A stretch of 20,373 nt of DNA from an uncultured Alphaproteobacteria bacterium (GTDB taxonomy: Bacteria; Pseudomonadota; Alphaproteobacteria; Sphingomonadales; Sphingomonadaceae): assembly GCA_903939555.1 (NCBI GenBank), contig CAJAHV010000315.1, positions 1 through 20,373 on the forward strand, in the 5' to 3' direction. The notes beneath the pieces were generated by a model, which was given only the letters and a program-made list of their open reading frames with translations, was not told the DNA's origin and ran no database searches. Position numbers and translations under genes: made by a program. Of the stretch, positions 15,712 through 20,373 are shown one piece after another (the stretch's first letter is position 1; each line of letters begins with the position of its first letter).

Positions 15712-15807
15712 ATGGCCAAGGGTCAGGCAAAATCGAACAAGGAAGTACGAAAACCAAAGGCGGCCAAACCCAAGCCGCCCAATGCGTCCAATCCTTCGTC
15801 GAAATAG
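15712..15807 (+). CDS. Small basic Lys/Pro-rich protein, conserved-hypothetical type
   Basis: A 31-residue frame beginning MAKGQAKSNKEVRKPKAA and ending NPSSK, with nine Lys, one Arg and one Glu; it is strongly basic and probably unstructured. An AAAGGA motif (15699-15704) lies seven bases upstream of this ATG, and an in-frame ATG directly before it (15709) is the alternative start. Short proteins beginning MAKGQ-KSN-E--KPK recur in proteobacteria in my recollection, which is why I accept it; I do not know its function. A nucleic-acid or ribosome contact would fit the charge, but that is inference. It ends five bases from the stop of the convergent antiporter gene, so no terminator fits between them. 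Confidence 0.6.
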   Translation: MAKGQAKSNKEVRKPKAAKPKPPNASNPSSK

Positions 15808-15812
15808 CCCGC

Positions 15813-17570
15813 TTATTCGCGGCGTCTGCGGCGTGACAGCGCGACTCTCACCGGCGCGCTACGCTCGCCTTGGATGCGGCCGCGCAGTTCAGCGCGCTTT
15901 TCGTGGATCGAGGCAATGACAAGGCCCATCGGTACGCCAAGATCGACCAGCACGGCTTCGGCAAGTTGCAAGCTCGATTCGACCGTTTCAGGCACTGCAT
16001 CGGTAACGCCTTTTGCATAGAGCCGCTTGGCGTGTTCGGCGTCGCGGGCACGGGCGACGACGCACAGGCCCGGGTGGCGATCGCGGATCAGGCGCACCAG
16101 CGTGTCGAGGCTTTGCGCCGCATCGATAGTCAGCACCACGGCGCGGGCCGTTTCCAGCCCGAGCGAATCAAGCAGTTCCGGGCGACGCGCATCACCGTAC
16201 ACGATTGGCTTGCCCGCGAGTCGCAGTCGAATGACTTCATCAGGGTCGCTGTCGACGGCAAGATAAGGCTGATCATGCGCTTCAAGCATGGTGGCAACAA
16301 GCCGGCCGACCCGGCCATAGCCGATGATGATGGTGCGGCCGGGCACTTGCGCCTCGGGGCCGTGGTCGGTGTTGCGTTCGGGGCCGAACCGGCTTTCAAG
16401 CCGCTGCCCGACAAGGCCGAGCAGCGGCGCGATTGCCAATGAGAGGCCGGTCACCAGCAGTGCAGTAGCGGCGACCCCGGTGGGCAACAGTCCGCCGGCA
16501 GTGGCTGCGGCGAGCAGGATGAGGCTGGTTTCAGACGGCGCCGCGAGCAGCAGCGCGATATGCGCCGCCACGCCGCGGCCGCGGCCAAAATATTGCAGCA
16601 ACAGGTAAAGCAGGCCCGACTTTATCAGGCAGATTGCTGCCACGCCCCCCAGTATCAACAGCGGATCGGCCGCGACAGCCGCAAGATCGAGTTGCATTCC
16701 AACCCAGATCAGGAACACTCCAAGCAACAGGCCCTGGAATGGCGCGATGGCGGCTTCGATCTGGCGGCGATATTCGGTTTCGGCCAGCATTGTGCCCGCA
16801 ACCAGCGCGCCAACGGCGGGGGACAGTCCAGCAGCCGTGGCAACACCGGCACTGCCGATCAGGACGACGAGCGCAGCTGCAAGGAAAAGTTCGGGCCGCC
16901 GTGTTCGCGCGGCTTGCAGGAACAGGGGTGGCACCAGCAGGCGCCCGGCAATGACGATTGCGGCGATGGCGAGCAACCCGACGGCCAGCGCCGGGAGAAA
17001 TCCGCCTTCGGCGCTGCCGGCGCTGAACAGCAGCAGCACCGGGGCGATGGCGATATCCTGCAGCAACAGGATGCCGAAGGCGGTGCGCCCGGCCTGGCTG
17101 CCCATGCGGCCGCTGGCGCTGAGCATCTGCAGGCCGACTGCGGTCGATGACAGCGACAAGGCGATGGCCAGCACCAGCGTTGGCCGCACGCCGAGCGCAA
17201 ATGGCAGCAGCAGCATGGCAATCCCCAGGGCGCAAGCCGCCAGTTGTGCGCTGCCGAGACCGAAAACGAGGCGCCGCATGGTGCGCAGGCGTTCCGCCGA
17301 CAGTTCAAGCCCCAGAGCGAAAAGTAAGAGGGCAACGCCCATTTCTGCCGGTGCCGCCAATGCGCCAGTGTTGGAGATAGTAAAATAACTAAGGGTGGGA
17401 TGTTCCGAAACAAACGCACCCAGCCCGGACGGTCCGGCAACGATGCCGAAAAGGATGAAACCGACCACCGGCGAGATGCGTAGCGCGGCGAACGCTGGGA
17501 TGACGAGGCCGGCCGCCCCCAGGACGACGACGATATCTTTGAATGCCGATGATTCGATGGGGAGGGCCAT
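15813..17570 (-). CDS. CPA2-type monovalent cation:proton antiporter with TrkA-N domain (KefB/YbaL-like)
   Basis: An inner-membrane antiporter exchanging K+ or Na+ for protons. The first 380 or so residues hold about 12 hydrophobic segments of the Na+/H+ exchanger fold (SPVVGFILFGIVAGPSGLGAF near the start, LSLSSTAVGLQML in the middle). A cytoplasmic TrkA-N/RCK Rossmann domain follows, with the nucleotide-binding motif IIIGYGRVGRLVATML and acidic VDSDPDEV. The chain ends in an arginine run. The start is uncertain: ATG at 17570 (MALPIESSAFKDIVV, 585 residues) fits the family N-terminus best, and an in-frame ATG at 17606 would add 12 atypical residues. Neither has a clear ribosome-binding site. 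I see no KefF/KefG partner gene, so glutathione-gated control cannot be claimed. moaB ends 66 bases upstream. Confidence 0.92.
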   Translation of the reverse strand: MALPIESSAFKDIVVVLGAAGLVIPAFAALRISPVVGFILFGIVAGPSGLGAFVSEHPTLSYFTISNTGALAAPAEMGVALLLFALGLELSAERLRTMRRLVFGLGSAQLAACALGIAMLLLPFALGVRPTLVLAIALSLSSTAVGLQMLSASGRMGSQAGRTAFGILLLQDIAIAPVLLLFSAGSAEGGFLPALAVGLLAIAAIVIAGRLLVPPLFLQAARTRRPELFLAAALVVLIGSAGVATAAGLSPAVGALVAGTMLAETEYRRQIEAAIAPFQGLLLGVFLIWVGMQLDLAAVAADPLLILGGVAAICLIKSGLLYLLLQYFGRGRGVAAHIALLLAAPSETSLILLAAATAGGLLPTGVAATALLVTGLSLAIAPLLGLVGQRLESRFGPERNTDHGPEAQVPGRTIIIGYGRVGRLVATMLEAHDQPYLAVDSDPDEVIRLRLAGKPIVYGDARRPELLDSLGLETARAVVLTIDAAQSLDTLVRLIRDRHPGLCVVARARDAEHAKRLYAKGVTDAVPETVESSLQLAEAVLVDLGVPMGLVIASIHEKRAELRGRIQGERSAPVRVALSRRRRRE

Positions 17571-17636
17571 AGCGGCACAGTGGCAGGTCGCGCCCCGGCT
17601 GCCCATAAAAAGCCGTCGCCCGCTGTCAGGTGTTGA

Positions 17637-18164
17637 TCACCGCTCGGTCAATCGCGGCATCAGTTCGACGAAATTGCAGGGGCGGTGACGACTGTCGAGC
17701 TGGTCCCGCAGGATGCCGTCCCAGCCGTCCTTCACCGCCCCGGTCGAGCCTGGCAGGGCGAAGATATAGGTACCGCGCGCCACGCCCGCACAGGCACGTG
17801 ACTGGATCGTCGACGTGCCGATGGTCTGGAAGCTGAGCCAGCGGAACAGCTCGCCAAAGCCCGGAATTTCCTTTTCCTGAACCTCAGCCAGTGCTTCGGG
17901 GGTGACATCGCGGCCGGTGACTCCCGTGCCGCCGGTGCTGATGATGCAATCGATCTGCGGGTCATCGATCCAGGTGTTGAACTGTGCCACCAGCATCGGC
18001 ACCGTATCCCGTACGATAGCGCGGGAGCCGAGAACATGGCCGGCGTCGGTCAACCGTTCGACAAGCGTATCGCCCGATCGGTCATCGGCGGCGCTGCGCG
18101 TGTCTGACACAGTCAACACCGCGATGCGGACGGGAATAAAGCTGCGGTTGGGATCGATCGGCAT
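17637..18164 (-). CDS. moaB: Molybdenum cofactor biosynthesis protein B
   Basis: A cytosolic enzyme of 175 residues in the MoaB/MogA family, which adenylates molybdopterin before molybdenum insertion. Visible family features are the N-terminal strand IAVLTVSDTRSAADDRSGDTL, the pterin-binding loop STGGTGVTGRDVTPEA, the acidic DDPQIDCII strand and the C-terminal IFALPGSTGAVKDGW block. Length and motifs fit MoaB rather than the longer MoeA. The ATG at 18164 lies 12 bases after the stop of the upstream transglycosylase gene, with a weak AGG in the overlap region, so co-transcription and coupled translation are likely. No other Moco genes are visible in the window. The choice between MoaB and MogA names is by overall resemblance. 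Confidence 0.93.
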   Translation of the reverse strand: MPIDPNRSFIPVRIAVLTVSDTRSAADDRSGDTLVERLTDAGHVLGSRAIVRDTVPMLVAQFNTWIDDPQIDCIISTGGTGVTGRDVTPEALAEVQEKEIPGFGELFRWLSFQTIGTSTIQSRACAGVARGTYIFALPGSTGAVKDGWDGILRDQLDSRHRPCNFVELMPRLTER

Positions 18165-18176
18165 GAGGACAGCCTA

Positions 18177-20048
18177 TCACCGCCCGGTTGATGCCGTCAC
18201 CATGTCATCGTCATCAAGGCGCAAATTTGGGGTGATGCGCAGTCCGGGCACCGGTACCGGCACACTGACGGGTTGCGGCTGGCGCCTGACGCCAGGCGCG
18301 CCCGGCATGCCCGGAAAGCGCGGCCACAGTCCGGCGACCAGCGCATCCATGCTTGGCGGGATCACGCCGTCGCGCAGTTGATACATCCAGTAATTGCGCA
18401 TCACCACTTCGACATAGTGGCGGGTTTCGGAAAACGGGATGCTTTCGATGAACAGCAACGGGTCACCGCGATCATCGAGGCTGGCGTTCCAACGCTGCAC
18501 GCTACCCGGCCCGGCGTTATAAGCGGCGACGACCTTGGGCAGCAGGCCCTGCGTGTAGCTCATGTCACGCAAGGCTTCGAGATAGGTCTGGCCGACTTCG
18601 ATGTTGAACGCCGGGTCGGCCATGTCACCAACCACGGCTTCGGCGCCGCTGGCCAGCGCCTGCTCGCGGATCTCGGCGGCGACCTGTTTGCCGGTGGCGG
18701 GCATCAACTGCATCAATCCCTTGGCGCCCGTGCGCGAGGTGGCGGTGGTGACGAAGGCTGATTCCTGTAGCGCATGAGCAAAGACCAGCCCGCGATCGAC
18801 CCGCCAGCCACGGGCCGGTTGCCAATCCGGTGCCGGATAGCGCGCCGACAAGGGCGCTTCGATGCCGACCGGCGGCCGCACCGCGAGGCTGTACTGCGTC
18901 GCCGGCAGGCCGAGACGGGCCGCGAGCCGTAACAGCGCCGGATATTCACCTTCGGGTGCGATCTGGGTGAGATGGCGCAATTCGCGGTCAGCCAGCCCGA
19001 TCTGGCCGATCTCGATCAGCGCCGCCGCCCGGCGCGCGCCGTCGATGGTTTTCAGATGGTTCCAGTCGGCAGTGATGAAATCGGGCTCATTCCATGTCTG
19101 TGCCGGAGCGAGACCGAGCGCGCGGCGCGCGAGCAGGCCGTAAAAACCGTTGGGCTGGCGGGCTGCGGTTTCCAGCCGCTGCGCCACGAGTTCGGGGCGG
19201 CCGGCTGCCAGATGCGCGCGGCTCGCCCAATAGGCGGCGGCGGCGGCGGTGTCGGCGGCGGGCTCCTTCTGCGCGACCAGATCGAAGGCGGTTGCCGCCA
19301 CATCGTAACGGCCGGTTCGAAACGCCGCGAGCCCCGCGGTCCAGGCGCCCAGCGCGGCGAACTGGATATTGCCCAACGTCGGGCCGCGCGCCGCCTCGAG
19401 GCCGAGCCGGATCGCCGCGTCATTGTCGTTGGCGCCATAGTAGCTCCACGCCAGCCGCTGCGCCCACTGGCTGCGTGCCAGCGGCGACAAGTCGGCAGCA
19501 GACCAGCGCGCTTCGGCCTCGGCATTGCGGTCCATGGTCAGCAGCGCCTTGAGCGTGGCGCCTGTGGTAAGGTCACCCGCCGGTGTGGCGAGCCGGGTCG
19601 TACTGGCGCGGGCGACGCGGAACGGTCGCAGGGTGGGCAACAGCGGCAAGGCGACTGTATCGCTTCCCGGCAGCTTGCTGGCCAGTTGCGCGATCCGCTC
19701 CGCTTGCGGCAGTTCACGATATTGTTGCAGCCAATCAGCCAGTTCGGCCCGCCCCAATTTGCCGGTGCCGCGCGCGATGATCAGTTGCGCGCGCGCGGTT
19801 TCTGTAAGCAGGCCGGGGCCGATGGCGGCAATGCTGGCTTCGGCCTGGGCGTGGCGCCCGGCTTCGATATCGCGAAAGATGCGGGCATAGGCTGCGCGGT
19901 CGCTGGCTGACAATTGCGGCGGCACGGCGCGCTGGCGAGGAGTGATGCCGGGGCGTTCGGCCGTGACAGTGAGAACCGAGTTTCCGGGCGCAGCAGCCCC
20001 GGCTGGCGCAGCGAGGAGCAGCGAGACCGCAATAATGCTGCGAATCAT
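18177..20048 (-). CDS. Soluble lytic murein transglycosylase (Slt70-like)
   Basis: A periplasmic muramidase of 623 residues that cleaves peptidoglycan to 1,6-anhydromuropeptides. The N-terminus is a signal peptide (MIRSIIAVSLLLAAPAGAAA, cleavage probably near residues 18-20). A long Ala-rich helical region, the superhelical U/L domain of Slt70 enzymes, fills residues 50-400. The catalytic SLT domain follows, with E429 in HALQESAF as the acid catalyst, then GAKGLMQLMPATG and AYNAGPGSVQRW. A Pro-rich C-terminal tail ends the chain. Its ATG overlaps the stop of the upstream uracil-DNA-glycosylase gene as ATGA, and moaB starts 12 bases after its stop, so it lies inside a compact operon. The exact Slt subclass is not certain. 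Confidence 0.94.
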   Translation of the reverse strand: MIRSIIAVSLLLAAPAGAAAPGNSVLTVTAERPGITPRQRAVPPQLSASDRAAYARIFRDIEAGRHAQAEASIAAIGPGLLTETARAQLIIARGTGKLGRAELADWLQQYRELPQAERIAQLASKLPGSDTVALPLLPTLRPFRVARASTTRLATPAGDLTTGATLKALLTMDRNAEAEARWSAADLSPLARSQWAQRLAWSYYGANDNDAAIRLGLEAARGPTLGNIQFAALGAWTAGLAAFRTGRYDVAATAFDLVAQKEPAADTAAAAAYWASRAHLAAGRPELVAQRLETAARQPNGFYGLLARRALGLAPAQTWNEPDFITADWNHLKTIDGARRAAALIEIGQIGLADRELRHLTQIAPEGEYPALLRLAARLGLPATQYSLAVRPPVGIEAPLSARYPAPDWQPARGWRVDRGLVFAHALQESAFVTTATSRTGAKGLMQLMPATGKQVAAEIREQALASGAEAVVGDMADPAFNIEVGQTYLEALRDMSYTQGLLPKVVAAYNAGPGSVQRWNASLDDRGDPLLFIESIPFSETRHYVEVVMRNYWMYQLRDGVIPPSMDALVAGLWPRFPGMPGAPGVRRQPQPVSVPVPVPGLRITPNLRLDDDDMVTASTGR

Positions 20049-20373
20049 GCCGACATCCGAGTCGCGAAGGCCTGAAGATCAGCCCAGGCGAGGCGTTTGA
20101 GTTCTGGCTGCTTCAGCAACAGGCGCGGATGGAAGGTTGCCAGCAATGGCACGCCGTTGCCTGCCAGCCACTTGCCGCGTAGCGACGCTATGCCGCCATT
20201 TGCACCTGAAAACGTCGCGGCATGGGACCCCAAGGCCAGAATGGCGCGGGGTTGTGCCAAGGTGATGGCGCGGGCCACAAAGGGCGCAAAGGCGGCGATT
20301 TCGGCTTCACGCGGTGGCCGGCCGGCCGGCGGTGCCCAAGGTAGCAGGTGCACCCGCCGATATGTGCCGGTCC
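20045..20373 (-). CDS. Uracil-DNA glycosylase family protein (partial, N-terminus off right edge)
   Basis: The last 108 or so residues of a member of the uracil-DNA glycosylase superfamily (family 4/5-like). Visible features are the block TYRRVHLLPWAPPAGRPP, which replaces the usual NVVFWRPPGNR-type sequence, then PRAILALGSHAA, and the C-terminal motif LATFHPRLLLKQPELKRLAWADLQAF, which matches the family HPS-LL---P--K---W-DL pattern. The N-terminal catalytic motif and any cluster cysteines lie outside the window, so enzyme class and activity cannot be judged. An in-frame GTG at 20353 is only internal; the frame stays open to the edge. Its stop overlaps the transglycosylase start (ATGA). Confidence 0.85.
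   Translation of the reverse strand, partial: TGTYRRVHLLPWAPPAGRPPREAEIAAFAPFVARAITLAQPRAILALGSHAATFSGANGGIASLRGKWLAGNGVPLLATFHPRLLLKQPELKRLAWADLQAFATRMSA

Overview
The window is about 20.4 kb of GC-rich chromosomal core sequence. Protein content and gene order point to an alphaproteobacterium, most likely of the Sphingomonadales. The main reasons are a tRNA-Leu(UAG)-tig-clpP-clpX block, a cyanide-insensitive-type cydAB pair followed by a tiny membrane protein gene, a fused one-chain indolepyruvate ferredoxin oxidoreductase, and weak or absent Shine-Dalgarno motifs at several genes. I see no phage, transposon, integron or CRISPR sequence, and no gene-free stretch longer than about 180 bases.

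Layout, left to right. (1) 1-3216, minus: indolepyruvate:ferredoxin oxidoreductase, running off the left edge at its C-terminus. A promoter with an inverted-repeat operator candidate lies just upstream. (2) 3363-5626, plus: an endonuclease/exonuclease/phosphatase-fold protein, translationally coupled by an ATGA overlap to a ClsC-like phospholipase D/cardiolipin synthase. (3) 5698-7392, minus: formate-tetrahydrofolate ligase, divergent from (4) 7551-10107, plus: cydA-cydB and a 34-residue single-span protein resembling DUF2474, together a cytochrome bd/CIO-type quinol oxidase. (5) 10227-14169, plus: tRNA-Leu(UAG), trigger factor with an unusual His-rich tail, a strong intrinsic terminator, clpP, a hairpin and promoter spacer, clpX and a second intrinsic terminator. 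This is the nascent-chain folding and ATP-dependent proteolysis block. (6) 14231-15541, minus: an orphan polysaccharide-type flippase. (7) 15712-15807, plus: a 31-residue Lys/Pro-rich small protein. (8) 20373 down to 15813, minus: a compact, possibly co-transcribed run of a uracil-DNA-glycosylase-family protein (partial, off the right edge), soluble lytic transglycosylase, moaB and a CPA2-type cation:proton antiporter.

Most of the window is housekeeping: aromatic amino-acid catabolism, one-carbon metabolism, terminal oxidation, protein quality control, cell-wall turnover and Moco synthesis. I did not find a clearly new multi-gene system. The points that most deserve a second look are the metal-binding-like tail on trigger factor, the two very small genes (34 and 31 residues), the operator-like repeat on the indolepyruvate oxidoreductase promoter, and the coupled EEP-phosphatase/cardiolipin-synthase pair.
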